Assembly (NCBI RefSeq): GCF_900114135.1
Contig: NZ_FORY01000004.1
Span: 207,860-271,859, forward strand
From: Celeribacter halophilus
GTDB lineage: Bacteria > Pseudomonadota > Alphaproteobacteria > Rhodobacterales > Rhodobacteraceae
Reading direction: 5' to 3'
Length of the DNA: 64,000 nucleotides
Shown one piece after another: positions 7,603 through 19,308 of this stretch (position 1 is the first letter of the stretch; each line of letters opens with the position of its first letter). Below the pieces are notes generated by a model. It was given only the letters and a program-made list of their open reading frames with translations, made no database searches and was not told where the DNA came from. Made by a program: the position numbers and the translations under genes.

Positions 7603-8969
7603 ACCTCATGTCCAAGCCGCTCCATGACCTGCGCATAGGCCGGCACAATCGCGTCACGTTCAATATGACGCCCATCTTGTACCATATGACGCCCCGCTGA
7701 CCAGACATCGCGCACCGATCTGTCGTCACGCGCGAAAATCCATGTGTCCAACAGGCCATCACCGGCCTTGGCGCAGCCATCCGGTCCCAGATCATCCAGC
7801 GCCAGAAGGTCGGCCCAAAGCCCCGTCGCGATGGCACCGGTTTCGCGGCCTGCCGCCTGCGCCCCGCCTTCGACCGCGCCTTGAAACAACACCCGTCCGG
7901 TCGAGCGACCCGCATCGGCCAGAACGGCGCGCCTGCGGTCGCGCAGACGTTGCGAATATTCGAGCGTGCGCAATTCTTCTGTCAGAGAAATGCGGATATT
8001 GCTGTCCGAACCGACACCAAACACCCCGCCAGCCGCACGCCAGCGCGCTCCATCGAAAATCCCGTCCCCCAGACTGGACTCGGTGATCGGGCACAGCCCC
8101 GCTACCGCCCCCGTCGCGGCAAGCGTCTCGGTCTCGGCGGGCAGCATTTGGGTGGCATGGATCAGGCACCAGCGTTTATCGACCGGAGCATTTTCCAGCA
8201 ACCATTCGACAGGGCGACGTCCGGTGGCGTCCAGCACCTCCTCCACTTCCGCAACCTGTTCGGCAAGGTGGATATGAATCGGTGCATCCCCCGCAAGCGA
8301 GATCGCGGACTGAAGCCCCGCCGCATCAACGGCCCGCAGACTGTGCGGTGCGATGCCCAACCCGCTATCGGCCCCGAGCGTTGCGACATGGCCCCGCGCC
8401 GCCTCGACAAGGCGGGCGAAGCGGTCGGGATCATTGCCGAACCGGTCCTGCCCCGTCACAAGCGCGCGGCGGTCCAGACCGCCGTAGCTGTAGAGCACCG
8501 GTAAAAGGGTCAGCCCAATCCCCGTTTGTGCCGCTGCCGCCGCGATCCGGCCCGCCATCTCCGCCAAATCGTCATAGGGACGACCATCCGGCCCGTGATG
8601 CAGATAGTGGAACTCCACATTCGTGGCATAGCCCGCCTCCAACATCTCCATCTGCACGAAAGCCGCAATGGCCTGAATGTCATCAGGGGTCAGCCGGTCG
8701 AGAAAGCGATACATCAACTGGCGCCACGTCCAGAAACTGTCTTGCGGATCATCGCCGCGCCGTTCGGTCAGACCGGCCATCGCTCGTTGGAACGCGTGGC
8801 TATGCAAGTTGGCCGGCGCAGGCAGCAAAGTCTCGACCCGCGTTGCCTCAGGCGGGCAGTCCGCTCCCACGACCACAGCCCCGATCCGGCCATCCTCATG
8901 AATATCGACTTTCACCGCCTCTGCCCAAGAATTCATCACTAGCGCCCTGCGGGCCCAGATCGTCTGCAT
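7599..8969 (-). CDS. hutF: Formimidoylglutamate deiminase HutF
   Basis: A 456-residue amidohydrolase-superfamily enzyme. NLHSHAF (~54-60) supplies two metal ligands; later HLAEQ, HATQM and VGSDSNIRI supply the remaining metal and catalytic residues. It hydrolyses N-formimino-L-glutamate to N-formyl-L-glutamate and ammonia, the first step of the two-step branch finished by HutG. Presence of hutF with hutG, and absence of a single-step formiminoglutamase, shows the five-step pathway. Divergent from hutI, coupled to hutC. Confidence 0.93.
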   Translation of the reverse strand: MQTIWARRALVMNSWAEAVKVDIHEDGRIGAVVVGADCPPEATRVETLLPAPANLHSHAFQRAMAGLTERRGDDPQDSFWTWRQLMYRFLDRLTPDDIQAIAAFVQMEMLEAGYATNVEFHYLHHGPDGRPYDDLAEMAGRIAAAAAQTGIGLTLLPVLYSYGGLDRRALVTGQDRFGNDPDRFARLVEAARGHVATLGADSGLGIAPHSLRAVDAAGLQSAISLAGDAPIHIHLAEQVAEVEEVLDATGRRPVEWLLENAPVDKRWCLIHATQMLPAETETLAATGAVAGLCPITESSLGDGIFDGARWRAAGGVFGVGSDSNIRISLTEELRTLEYSQRLRDRRRAVLADAGRSTGRVLFQGAVEGGAQAAGRETGAIATGLWADLLALDDLGPDGCAKAGDGLLDTWIFARDDRSVRDVWSAGRHMVQDGRHIERDAIVPAYAQVMERLGHEV

Positions 8970-8984
8970 GCTCGTCTCTCCGTG

Positions 8985-9015
8985 TTGACAGGATTATTAT
9001 GTGCAGACATATTAA
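8985..9015 (+). promoter_or_regulatory. hutI promoter with candidate HutC operator
   Basis: A consensus -35 TTGACA lies at 8985-8990, followed at ordinary distance by an AT-rich -10 candidate near 9008-9015. Between and over them lies the inverted repeat TATGT-GCAG-ACATA (8998-9011), whose GT-N4-AC core fits the operator style of HutC/GntR proteins. Occupancy would block RNA polymerase directly. The only regulator in the locus, HutC, is encoded on the divergent transcript. Confidence 0.55.
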
Positions 9016-9041
9016 TTTCAAATCAAGAGAGAATCGAGATT

Positions 9042-10213
9042 ATGACCCAAATCACCCTCACCAACGCAACCCTTGTCCCTTGCACCGGAGATCGCGAGAA
9101 CCGTGCCTTTCGCGGCTGGATACGCATCGAGAACGGACGAATCGCCGCACTTGGTGAAGGGGATGCCGAGGGCGAGGATCTGGGCGGGCGGCTGGTGACA
9201 CCGGCGCTGGTCGATTGTCACACCCACATTATCTATGGTGGCAGCCGCGCACGGGAATTCGAACAACGTCTCGAAGGTGTCAGCTATGAAGACATCGCCC
9301 GCAGCGGTGGCGGCATCCTCTCGACTGTGAATGCGACACGCGAGGCCAGCGAGGAGGATTTGGTGGCCACGGCCCTGCCCCGTCTCGACACGCTCCTGTC
9401 CGAAGGTGCGGCGGTGGTCGAAGTCAAATCGGGCTACGGGCTGACGATTGAGGACGAGATTAAAATGCTGCGCGCGGCACGGCGTCTTGAAACGCTGCGC
9501 GATGTGCGTATCAAAACAACATGGCTCGCGGCCCATGCGCTGCCCCCCGAATATAAGGATCGCACAGAGGCCTATATTGACGAGGTGGTGATCGCCGGAT
9601 TGCGCACGGCCCACGCGGAAGGGCTGGTCGATGCCGTCGACGGGTTTTGTGAATCCATTGCCTTTTCTGCCGACCAGATGGCGCGGGTCTTTGATGTTGC
9701 TCAGGAACTGGGCCTGCCGGTCAAACTCCATGCCGAGCAACTCAGCCACCAAGGCGGTGCACAGCTTGTTGCTGAACGAGGCGGGCTTTCGGCCGATCAC
9801 ATCGAATATACAACAAAGGCGGATGCCGAGGCGCTGGCCAAAGCCGGCAGCGTCGCAGTCCTGCTCCCCGGTGCGTTCTATACATTGCGCGAATCGCAAA
9901 TGCCGCCGGTTTCAGCCTTTCGCGCGGCGGGATGCACGATGGCGCTGGCCACGGATTGCAATCCGGGAACCTCGCCGCTGACATCGCTGCTGTTGACGAT
10001 GAACATGGGAGCGACCCTGTTCCGCATGACGCCGACCGAATGTCTGGAAGCCGTGACCTGCAACGCAGCAAAGGCCCTTGGGCTGGATGATTGCGGGCGC
10101 CTTGCGCCGGGGCTGCGGGCCGATCTCGCCATCTGGGATGTCACTGACTACGCCGAGCTGACCTACCGCATCGGCTTCAACCCTCTTTACAGCCGTTATT
10201 TCGGAGGCCGCAA

Positions 10214-10220
<7 letters not shown>
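9042..10220 (+). CDS. hutI: Imidazolonepropionase HutI
   Basis: A 392-residue metal-dependent amidohydrolase starting [13 protein letters not shown]; a longer frame from 8982 runs back into the promoter and is rejected. [13 protein letters not shown] (metal HxH), [16 protein letters not shown] and [11 protein letters not shown] are HutI signatures. It opens 4-imidazolone-5-propanoate to N-formimino-L-glutamate, step three of the pathway. Its last 7 nt overlap hutH. Confidence 0.95.
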
Positions 10221-11730
<1,510 letters not shown>

Positions 11731-11734
<4 letters not shown>

Positions 11735-12540
11735 GCCGCACTATCCCTGATCCCGTTGAAGTTACTCAAGGCGACAGCCCTGTTATTCTGGGCCTTCCGC
11801 ACACGGGCACCTATGTCCCTGATGCGGTTCGGGCCAAACTGAATCCACGCGGACGTGCCTTGGCGGATACGGACTGGAATATCCATCACCTGTATGACGG
11901 GCTGCTCCCGAATGCGACCACCGTCCGCGCCACCTTCCACCGCTATGTGATCGACGCCAATCGCGGACCGGAAAATGAAAGCCTCTATCCCGGCCAGAAC
12001 ACGACGGGCCTTGTGCCCCTGACCGATTTCGACGGCGTACCGATCTGGACCGAGGAACCTGATGCGGCCGAAGTCGAAGCGCGTCTTGTGCAGTTTCACA
12101 CCCCCTATCATGCCGCCCTGCGGGCCGAGATCGAACGGGTCCGCGCTCGGCACGGTGTGGCGATCCTCTATGACTGCCACTCGATCCGCTCGCATATCCC
12201 CTATCTCTTCGACGGGAAGCTGCCGGATCTCAATATCGGCACGGCAAATGGCACCAGTTGCGCGCCGCAAATCGAAGCTGTCACTGCAGAGATCTGCGCC
12301 CGAGCTCAGGGGTTTACCCATGTCGTTAACGGGCGGTTCAAAGGCGGTTGGACCACGCGCCACTATGGCCAGCCCGAAACAGGCGTCCATGCCATCCAGA
12401 TGGAACTGGCGCAGTCCACCCACCTGACTGCCGAGGCTCCGCCTTGGGAGATCAACGCAGAGAAGGCCGCACGCCTGCGCCCCTATCTCGCCGAAATTCT
12501 GACCGCCCTTGAAACCCTCGCTCCGGAGCTGACGAGATGA
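11731..12540 (+). CDS. hutG: N-formylglutamate deformylase HutG
   Basis: A 269-residue N-formylglutamate amidohydrolase. [12 protein letters not shown] at the N-terminus, [21 protein letters not shown] and the late MELAQSTHL are typical of this zinc enzyme family. It cleaves N-formyl-L-glutamate to formate and glutamate, completing catabolism. Coupled to hutH by ATGA. Its own stop overlaps an ATG that opens only a 32-codon frame leading into the acyl-CoA dehydrogenase remnant. Confidence 0.94.
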
Positions 12541-12544
12541 AACC

Positions 12545-12687
12545 GCTCGAAGGGCGCAAGCCTGTGGCGGATACGGCTTCACGCGGGATTTCCCGCTGGA
12601 GCGCCACCTTCGCGATCTGCGGATCATGCGCATGAAGGCTCCTCTGAAATTCAACGCAACATCATCGCGGGCAGATTGCTCGCCTGA
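12545..12687 (+). pseudogene. Decayed 3' end of an acyl-CoA dehydrogenase gene
   Basis: Between hutG and hutU, frame 2 reads GGYGFTRDFPLERHLRDLR then IMR (to 12631), and after a ~4-nt loss frame 1 reads EGSSEIQRNIIAGRLLA and a TGA at 12685-12687. Together these are the C-terminal signature of acyl-CoA dehydrogenases (GGYGYTRD...DLRIMxIYEGSSEIQRNII). No N-terminal or FAD-domain part is present, so it is a ~45-codon relic. It probably records an ancestral neighbour removed by deletion or recombination. It is not expected to make protein. Confidence 0.8.
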
Positions 12688-12708
12688 GATGCAGAAAGGA
12701 TCGAACTG

Positions 12709-14403
12709 ATGAACAATCCGCGTCACAACACCCGCGACATCTTCCCCGCAACCGGCACCGAGATGACGGCCAAGAGCTGGCTGACCGAAGCGCCGCTGCG
12801 GATGCTGATGAATAACCTGCATCCCGATGTCGCCGAGAATCCGCATGAACTGGTGGTCTATGGCGGGATTGGCCGTGCCGCACGCACTTGGGACGATTTC
12901 GACCGGATTTGTGCCGCATTGCGCGAACTTGACGACGACCAAACGCTGTTGGTGCAATCTGGCAAACCGGTCGGTGTATTCCAAACCCACAAGGATGCGC
13001 CGCGCGTTCTGATTGCCAACTCCAACCTCGTGCCGCACTGGGCGAATTGGGAGCATTTCAACGAACTCGATAAAAAGGGTCTGGCGATGTATGGCCAGAT
13101 GACCGCGGGGTCGTGGATTTACATCGGGGCGCAAGGGATTGTGCAGGGCACATACGAGACCTTTGCCGAAGCCGGTCGCCAACATTACGACGGTGATCTG
13201 CAGGGACGCTGGATTCTGACCGGCGGTCTGGGCGGCATGGGTGGCGCGCAGCCGCTGGCCGCTGTGATGGCCGGAGCCTGCTGTCTGGCAGTGGAATGCG
13301 ACGAGACCCGCGCCGATTTCCGCATCCGCACCCGCTATTGCGACGAGAAAACCCATTCGCTTGACGAAGCGCTGGCGATGATTGATCGCTGGACCAAAGC
13401 GGGCGAGGCCAAATCCGTCGCCTTGATCGGCAATGCCGCAGATGTTTTCCCCGAAATCCTGCGCCGGATGCAGGCTGGCGAAGCGCTTCCCAACGGCCGG
13501 CCTGACATTGTGACCGACCAGACCTCGGCGCATGATCCCTTCCACGGCTACCTGCCCAAAGGCTGGACCGTTGCGCAATGGCGCGCAGAGCAGGAAAGCA
13601 ATCCCGCCGCAGTCGCGAGCGCCGCACGGGCTTCGATGCGCGATCATGTCGAGGCGATGGTAGGGTTCTGGAACGCGGGTGTGCCAACGCTCGATTACGG
13701 CAACAACATCCGCCAGATGGCGCAGGAAGAAGGGCTGGAAAATGCCTTTGCATTTCCGGGCTTCGTGCCGGCCTATATCCGTCCACTGTTCTGTCGCGGC
13801 GTCGGGCCGTTCCGCTGGGCCGCTCTGTCGGGCGATCCCGAGGACATCTATAAAACCGACCAACGCATGAAGGAACTGTTCCCTGAAAATGCCCATCTGC
13901 ATCGCTGGCTGGATATGGCCCGCGAGCGGATCGAGTTTCAGGGGCTGCCCGCACGGATCATGTGGATCGGGTTGGGCGAACGGCACAAGGCGGGGCTTGC
14001 GATCAACGAAATGGTCCGCAACGGCGAGTTGAAAGCACCGGTCGTCATCGGGCGCGACCATCTCGACAGTGGCTCGGTCGCATCGCCCAATCGCGAGACC
14101 GAGGCCATGAAGGACGGCTCCGATGCCGTCTCCGACTGGCCTTTGTTGAATGCTCTGCTCAACACCGCGTCAGGCGCGACATGGGTCTCGCTGCATCACG
14201 GTGGCGGCGTCGGTATGGGCTTTTCGCAGCACTCAGGCATGGTCATCTGTTGTGACGGCTCCGAAGATGCAGACCGCCGCATTGCGCGGGTGCTTTGGAA
14301 CGATCCGGCCACGGGCGTCATGCGCCACGCCGATGCAGGTTATGAGATTGCCCGTGATTGCGCCACTGAACATGATCTCAACCTGCCGGGGATCCTGAAA
14401 TGA
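12709..14403 (+). CDS. hutU: Urocanate hydratase HutU
   Basis: A 564-residue urocanase of normal length. Family marks include [16 protein letters not shown], the Gly-rich NAD-binding [34 protein letters not shown] and [17 protein letters not shown]. It adds water to urocanate using tightly bound NAD+ to give 4-imidazolone-5-propanoate, step two. The AAAGGAT ribosome site precedes ATG at 12709. The stop overlaps hutD (ATGA). Confidence 0.96.
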   Translation: MNNPRHNTRDIFPATGTEMTAKSWLTEAPLRMLMNNLHPDVAENPHELVVYGGIGRAARTWDDFDRICAALRELDDDQTLLVQSGKPVGVFQTHKDAPRVLIANSNLVPHWANWEHFNELDKKGLAMYGQMTAGSWIYIGAQGIVQGTYETFAEAGRQHYDGDLQGRWILTGGLGGMGGAQPLAAVMAGACCLAVECDETRADFRIRTRYCDEKTHSLDEALAMIDRWTKAGEAKSVALIGNAADVFPEILRRMQAGEALPNGRPDIVTDQTSAHDPFHGYLPKGWTVAQWRAEQESNPAAVASAARASMRDHVEAMVGFWNAGVPTLDYGNNIRQMAQEEGLENAFAFPGFVPAYIRPLFCRGVGPFRWAALSGDPEDIYKTDQRMKELFPENAHLHRWLDMARERIEFQGLPARIMWIGLGERHKAGLAINEMVRNGELKAPVVIGRDHLDSGSVASPNRETEAMKDGSDAVSDWPLLNALLNTASGATWVSLHHGGGVGMGFSQHSGMVICCDGSEDADRRIARVLWNDPATGVMRHADAGYEIARDCATEHDLNLPGILK

Positions 14404-14951
14404 AACTGATCCGCCGCAGCGATCTCACCGCACAGCCATGGAAAAATGGCGGCGGGCTGACATGGAAAATCGCCGCCTTCCCCGCCGGGGCAGGCTTTGA
14501 CGATATGCTGTGGCGGATCAGTATGGCCGAGGTCGCGACCGAGGGCGGGTTCTCCGCCTTTACGGGCATAGACCGCACGTTAACGGTTTTGTCCGGCACG
14601 GGTCTGCATCTCGATTTTGCGCAGGGCGGGTCTGTCACACTGGACAATCACACGCCGCCTTTCTCCTTTCCCGGAGAGGCCGCACTCCATGCTCGCCTCA
14701 GCGCAGGTCCGGTTCTGGACTTCAACGTCATGACGCGACGCGGGGTCTGCACACATCAGGTCGTGATGCTGGCGGCAGGTCAACCTGTGCCAAATTGTGC
14801 AGTTGCCCTTGTCACGCGCCACCAACCGGTTAAAATTGGCGATCTCGTCTTGCATCCCGACGAAATTATAGTTTCAGATCAAAATCATGACCTGAGCGGC
14901 CAAGTCGTCTCCGGTCCCGTGATTGCCGTCATTGTGCGTCATCTGACATAG
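14400..14951 (+). CDS. hutD: HutD family cupin protein
   Basis: A 183-residue protein starting [28 protein letters not shown], the hallmark HutD opening, with the [27 protein letters not shown] segment also conserved. HutD is a bicupin found in hut operons; it is thought to modulate the pathway, possibly by limiting urocanate-driven over-induction, but its activity is not firmly established. Coupled to hutU by ATGA and followed by two hairpins before the transporter genes. Confidence 0.92.
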   Translation: MKLIRRSDLTAQPWKNGGGLTWKIAAFPAGAGFDDMLWRISMAEVATEGGFSAFTGIDRTLTVLSGTGLHLDFAQGGSVTLDNHTPPFSFPGEAALHARLSAGPVLDFNVMTRRGVCTHQVVMLAAGQPVPNCAVALVTRHQPVKIGDLVLHPDEIIVSDQNHDLSGQVVSGPVIAVIVRHLT

Positions 14952-14961
14952 AAAATTCCGA

Positions 14962-15017
14962 CGCCGGGAAAACCGGCGCTGGTCCGACTGTCCGGCACCC
15001 AAGGGGCGCGGTGCCGG
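14962..15017 (+). terminator. Paired hairpins between hutD and the transporter
   Basis: Two inverted repeats: CGCCGG/CCGGCG at 14962-14967 and 14973-14978 (GAAAA loop), and CCGGCACC/GGTGCCGG at 14992-14999 and 15010-15017 (10-nt loop). Neither has a T-tract, so they are more likely partial attenuators or RNA-stabilising structures ahead of the abundant binding protein than full terminators. Confidence 0.45.
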
Positions 15018-15048
15018 AATGAAAAGCCCCGCCAACAGGAGAGACAAT

Positions 15049-15861
15049 ATGACCTTTTACACAACTGTGAAATCCGCGCTTCTTGGTCTGGGCGCACTTG
15101 CTTTCACCACTTCAGCGGTTCTGGCAGATGATCTGGCCGACATCAAAGCCGCAGGCAAAATTGTCGTCGCGACAGAGATGCATTACGCACCCTTCGACAT
15201 GCTCGAAAACGGTGAATATGTCGGGTTTGACCGCGACCTGTTTGACGAGATCGCCAAGGAACTGGGCGTCACGCCGGAATATCTGGACTTGCCGTGGACC
15301 TCGATCCTGCCGGGTCTCGAAGTCAACAAATTCGACTTTGTTCTGGCCCCTGTGACCATGACCGCCGAACGCGCAGAACGCTACAGCTTCACCCTGCCGA
15401 TCGCGGATGCGACCGTTGCCTTTGTGCAGCGTAAAGATGGCAAGATGACAGGGCCGGAAGATGCCAAAGGCATGACGGTCGGCGTGCAAAAAGGCACGGC
15501 GCAAGAGAAACAGCTTGAAGCCTATGGCGAGAAAATCGGCGGTATTACTGTCAAAGGTTACGGCACACCGGACGAAGCCTATGCCGATCTGATGACCGGT
15601 CGTCTTGACGCGGTTGCGGGGTCTGCACCGCTTCTCAGCTACCTTGCCAATACACGCCCTGACAACTTCGCCGTTGTCACCCCGCCCTTCGGCACACCCA
15701 CCTATTTCGGCTTTGTAGCCCGCAAAGGTGATGGCGATACACTGGTTGCCGCTGTGAATGACGCTCTTGAAGCGATCAAGGCCGATGGCCGGATGGCCGC
15801 CATGCAAGAAAAATGGTTCGGCATGGCCACCGAACTTCCGGCGACAATGCCTGAACTCTAA
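15049..15861 (+). CDS. Polar amino acid ABC transporter, periplasmic binding protein
   Basis: A 270-residue family 3 solute-binding protein with a Sec signal peptide (MTFYTTVKSALLGLGALAF, cleavage after VLA). The mature chain opens with DDLADIKAAGKIVVATEMHYAPFDML and contains FVLAPVTMTAERAERYSFT and the C-terminal KWFG, typical of HisJ/GlnH-like proteins. AGGAGAG precedes ATG 15049; an upstream in-frame ATG at 15019 is not preferred. Location downstream of hutD makes histidine or urocanate the likely ligand (inference). Confidence 0.88.
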   Translation: MTFYTTVKSALLGLGALAFTTSAVLADDLADIKAAGKIVVATEMHYAPFDMLENGEYVGFDRDLFDEIAKELGVTPEYLDLPWTSILPGLEVNKFDFVLAPVTMTAERAERYSFTLPIADATVAFVQRKDGKMTGPEDAKGMTVGVQKGTAQEKQLEAYGEKIGGITVKGYGTPDEAYADLMTGRLDAVAGSAPLLSYLANTRPDNFAVVTPPFGTPTYFGFVARKGDGDTLVAAVNDALEAIKADGRMAAMQEKWFGMATELPATMPEL

Positions 15862-15921
15862 GATATAACCCGCGCGGGCGGGGCCCACTCGCCCGCGCAA
15901 CGCCCTCCCCATTCTCAAGGC

Positions 15922-16575
15922 ATGGCAATGTTTTCATTCCAGACGATCGTGGAAAATTTTCCAGTGTTGCTCGGCTCGGCCCGCTACACGCTCCTGATCT
16001 CGGTCCTCGGCTGTATCGAGGGGCTCATTCTCGGTGCGGTGATCTGTGCTGCGGCACTGTCGAACAAGCGCTGGATGCGCCGGATTGCGGCGCTTTATGT
16101 CAGCTTTTTTCGCGGCGTCCCGCTGCTGATCCAGCTTCTCGCGGCTTATTACCTGCTGCCTGTGATCGGCATCAATGTGCCCGCACTGGCCGCGGCGGTC
16201 CTGACCGTCGGGCTTTGTGCCGCCGCCTACCTGTCTGAAGTGCTGCGCGGGTCTCTCAACGCCATCCCCCAAGGTCAGGCGGAAGCCGCCGCTGCCATCG
16301 GCATGGCGCCCCGCGATGTCTGGATCCGTATTCTGCTGCCGCAGGCGCTCAAGATCGGCCTGCCCGCTATCGTCAACGAATTGATCCTGTTGGTCAAAGC
16401 CAGCTCCCTTGTCACCGTGGTCGGCATTGTGGAAATCACGCGCATGAGCCAGTCCATCGCCGCCGCCACCTATCGTCCCCTCGAAATCTACCTTGCCGCC
16501 GCCTTTATCTACCTCGTGATCAACCTTGTGATTGCACAGGCCGGACGCATGCTTGAACGGAGGCTTACGGTCTGA
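15922..16575 (+). CDS. Polar amino acid ABC transporter, permease 1 (HisM/HisQ type)
   Basis: A 217-residue inner-membrane permease with about five helices. The EAA loop is SLNAIPQGQAEAAAAIGMAPRDVWIRILLPQALKIGLPAIVNE, where permeases dock on the ATPase. Start may be 15922 or the next Met at 15928. Overlaps permease 2 by TGATG. Confidence 0.9.
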   Translation: MAMFSFQTIVENFPVLLGSARYTLLISVLGCIEGLILGAVICAAALSNKRWMRRIAALYVSFFRGVPLLIQLLAAYYLLPVIGINVPALAAAVLTVGLCAAAYLSEVLRGSLNAIPQGQAEAAAAIGMAPRDVWIRILLPQALKIGLPAIVNELILLVKASSLVTVVGIVEITRMSQSIAAATYRPLEIYLAAAFIYLVINLVIAQAGRMLERRLTV

Positions 16576-17234
16576 TGACGGAGATAATCCAACGCTACGG
16601 CCCTGATCTGCTTACAGGCTTCGGATACACCATTCTGAGTTGGGCGCTGGGGACACTCCTCGGCCTTGTACTCGGTTTCATGATCGAGATCGCCCGCCGG
16701 TTTGGCCCCGCATTCCTGCGCTATCCGATCCGCGCCTATGTCGAATTCGTCCGTGGCACGCCCTTCCTCGTGCAGCTTTTTGTCCTGTATTACGGTGGCC
16801 CGCTCATCGGGCTGCGTCTGGACGCCCTACCCGCAGGCATCCTCGGGTTGACGATTTACGGCAGCGCCTATTTCACCGAAATCCTGCGTGCGGGCTTTGA
16901 TGCCGTACCCGTCGGTCAGGTCGAAGCCGCCCGCGCCATCGGCTTTCGCAACACGACCATTATCACCCGCATCATGGTGCCGGTCATGATGGTCTCCGCC
17001 CTGCCCGCACTGGTGAATTTCGCGATCATCCTGACGAAGGAAACCGTGATCCTGTCGATGATCACCGTTCCCGAGATCATGTTCCAGACCCAAACGATGA
17101 TGAGCGAAACCTTCGCTTTCGTCGCCCCGATCCTGATCCTTGCCTTGTTCTTCTGGGGCTTCGTCGAATTGATCTCGCGCTTCGGCCGCCGTCTGGAGCG
17201 CCGCTTCACCCATTACCTTCTTGATCGGAGCTGA
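16575..17234 (+). CDS. Polar amino acid ABC transporter, permease 2
   Basis: A 219-residue permease paralogous to its upstream neighbour; the heterodimer forms the channel. It contains FVRGTPFLVQLFVLYYGGP, a family signature, and the EAA loop GFDAVPVGQVEAARAIGFRN. The start codon overlaps the preceding stop, so the two subunits are translated together. Confidence 0.9.
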   Translation: MTEIIQRYGPDLLTGFGYTILSWALGTLLGLVLGFMIEIARRFGPAFLRYPIRAYVEFVRGTPFLVQLFVLYYGGPLIGLRLDALPAGILGLTIYGSAYFTEILRAGFDAVPVGQVEAARAIGFRNTTIITRIMVPVMMVSALPALVNFAIILTKETVILSMITVPEIMFQTQTMMSETFAFVAPILILALFFWGFVELISRFGRRLERRFTHYLLDRS

Positions 17235-17237
17235 GAG

Positions 17238-18026
17238 ATGACCAGCCAGACCGCCGCCTCCGCCCATTTGCGCAATGTCAACAAATTCTATGGCCCGTTT
17301 CAGGCTCTGAAGGACGTCAGCCTCGACATCCCGCCGGGCAAGGTGACCTGCCTGATCGGCCCATCCGGTTCGGGCAAGTCCACATTGCTGCGCTGTATCA
17401 ATGTTCTTGAACTCTACGACAGCGGCGAGGTGCGGATTGACGACCAGCTGATCGGCTATGACAGCCCCGGCGGCAAAGTGATGGCCGCAAACCGGTTGCG
17501 CGAGATGCGCCGCGAGATCGGCATGGTGTTCCAGCAATTCAACCTCTGGCCGCATATGACCGCCTTGCAGAACGTGGCCGAAGGGCTGGAACGCGTCCGT
17601 GGGCTGAAACGCCCCGAGGCGCAGGCCCGTGCACGCGAGGCTCTGGCCAAGGTCGGGCTGGCGGACAAGGAAGACAACCATCCCAGCCATCTCTCCGGCG
17701 GCCAACAGCAACGGGTCGCCATCGCTCGGGCCATCGCAATGGAACCGCGCATTATGCTGTTTGACGAACCGACAAGCGCACTTGATCCGGAACTGGTGGG
17801 CGAGGTGCTCGGTGTGATGAAACAGCTTGCCGCCGAAGGCATGACCATGGTCGTGGTCACCCACGAAATGGGATTTGCCGCGCATGTGGCCGATAGGGTG
17901 GTGTTCATGGAACGCGGAGAGATCGTTGCAACCGGCTCGCCGCGCGATGTGTTCAACAACCCGACCGACCCGCGCCTCGCCAGCTTTTTGCAAGGCTATC
18001 GCGAACGCAATTCCCTCGACTTCTGA
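17238..18026 (+). CDS. Polar amino acid ABC transporter, ATP-binding protein
   Basis: A 262-residue HisP/GlnQ-type ATPase with Walker [11 protein letters not shown]-loop [12 protein letters not shown], signature LSGGQQQR, Walker B IMLFDEP and switch His in VVVTHEMG. It energises the two permeases encoded just upstream. Last gene of the hut/transport operon; a weak TGCCCG/CGGGCA repeat follows at 18034-18066. Confidence 0.93.
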   Translation: MTSQTAASAHLRNVNKFYGPFQALKDVSLDIPPGKVTCLIGPSGSGKSTLLRCINVLELYDSGEVRIDDQLIGYDSPGGKVMAANRLREMRREIGMVFQQFNLWPHMTALQNVAEGLERVRGLKRPEAQARAREALAKVGLADKEDNHPSHLSGGQQQRVAIARAIAMEPRIMLFDEPTSALDPELVGEVLGVMKQLAAEGMTMVVVTHEMGFAAHVADRVVFMERGEIVATGSPRDVFNNPTDPRLASFLQGYRERNSLDF

Positions 18027-18176
18027 AACGTATGCCCGCCCTTTGGCGACGGAAGCACTCCGGGCAGCTGTGCATTACAGGATGATATCGGACATCGCCC
18101 CAAGTGGCATTGAGATTCGGGTAAACGCCAGCACCATCTAATGCATTGATTTATAGTTGATAAATTAAATTACAAG

Positions 18177-18208
18177 AAAATGATTGACGTATATCATTTT
18201 TGCGTCAA
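18177..18208. promoter_or_regulatory. Candidate LacI-family operator upstream of the xylose operon
   Basis: Two interleaved inverted repeats: AAAATGAT (18177-18184) with ATCATTTT (18193-18200), and TTGACG (18184-18189) with CGTCAA (18203-18208). They lie 47-78 nt before the LacI-type regulator gene in an AT-rich stretch, where autoregulation would act. Only 16 nt separate that gene from xylA, so this is the likely control point for the operon. Confidence 0.45.
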
Positions 18209-18254
18209 CTCTAAACCCGTGCCAGCAGGAGGAGTGCTGCGCACGGGAGGAAAG

Positions 18255-19292
18255 ATGAAAAACCCGACACTTCATGATGTCGCCGCTTTGGCGGGCGTCA
18301 GCTATGCGACTGCGGATCGCGTTGTGAACCGGCGCGGCAATGTGGCCGAGAAATCGGTGCGCAAGGTCAATGATGCCGTCGCTCAGCTTGGCTATGTCCG
18401 CAATATCGCCGCTGCCAAACTCTCCAAAAGCCGGCACCACCACCTCGCTTTCGTTCTGCCTGACAAATCCCACGACTTTTTCGGCCGGATGCATGACCAG
18501 CTTGCAGCCGCCGCATTGCATCTCAAAACCGCCGGAGTGGTGCTCGATGTGATCGAGTTCGAAGCCTTTGACGCGCGCGCTCTGGAGCAGGCTCTCTCCG
18601 GCTTGATCGGAAAAAACTATGATGGTGTCGCCTTTGTCGGGCAGGGTCTGGACAAATTCTCCACCTCCCTCACGGCTCTGCGGGCCGAAGGGACGAAAAT
18701 TGTCACGCTCGTCTCTGATGTGCCGGAGAACAATCGCGATCATTATATCGGGATTGATAACGTCAAGGCTGGCCGCACCGCCGGACGCCTGATCGGGTTC
18801 TCACATGGCGGAAAGCCGGGCCATGTTGTTCTGACGGCAGGATCTCTTGATCTTCGCGACCACAGCGACCGGATCAACGGGTTTCGCGAAGTGATAGAGG
18901 CCGACTTCCCCAATATCGGGATTTCCGAAGTCATCGAGACCAAGGACCAAGCCGAACTGATGCAGCAAAGCCTGCACCAGAACCTGTCCGACGCCTCCCC
19001 AATCACGGCAATCTACAATGCTGGCGCGGGCAACGAAGGTCTGGTGCGTGCCCTGCGCGAACGTGATCCGGATGGCGCAATTTTCTGCATCGTCCATGAA
19101 CTTTCCACAACTGTCTGCGATGCGCTCCAAGACGGTTTCGTTGATGTCGCCCTCGACCAACGCCCCGAGATTGAGATGAACCGCGCTTTGGCGCTGCTGC
19201 AAGCCATCGCAGATGAAATGCCGCCACCCCCATCGCCGGAGCTCATTCCGGCGATCTATGTGCGCGACAACCTTCCAACCGAAATGAACTGA
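18255..19292 (+). CDS. LacI family transcriptional regulator of the xylose/sugar operon
   Basis: A 345-residue regulator. The N-terminal LacI helix-turn-helix reads [23 protein letters not shown] (~4-26), followed by a hinge and a periplasmic-binding-protein-like effector domain. The ATG at 18255 follows GGGAGGAAAG; an open frame back to 18180 covers the operator and is rejected. It is the first gene of the operon and probably senses the sugar imported by the downstream ABC system. Confidence 0.88.
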   Translation: MKNPTLHDVAALAGVSYATADRVVNRRGNVAEKSVRKVNDAVAQLGYVRNIAAAKLSKSRHHHLAFVLPDKSHDFFGRMHDQLAAAALHLKTAGVVLDVIEFEAFDARALEQALSGLIGKNYDGVAFVGQGLDKFSTSLTALRAEGTKIVTLVSDVPENNRDHYIGIDNVKAGRTAGRLIGFSHGGKPGHVVLTAGSLDLRDHSDRINGFREVIEADFPNIGISEVIETKDQAELMQQSLHQNLSDASPITAIYNAGAGNEGLVRALRERDPDGAIFCIVHELSTTVCDALQDGFVDVALDQRPEIEMNRALALLQAIADEMPPPPSPELIPAIYVRDNLPTEMN

Positions 19293-19308
19293 TCAGGAAA
19301 GTGCCCCG

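Noticed and set aside
14962..15017. A riboswitch ahead of the amino acid transporter
   Set aside because: Only two simple hairpins are present in under 100 nt; no conserved riboswitch core could be recognised.
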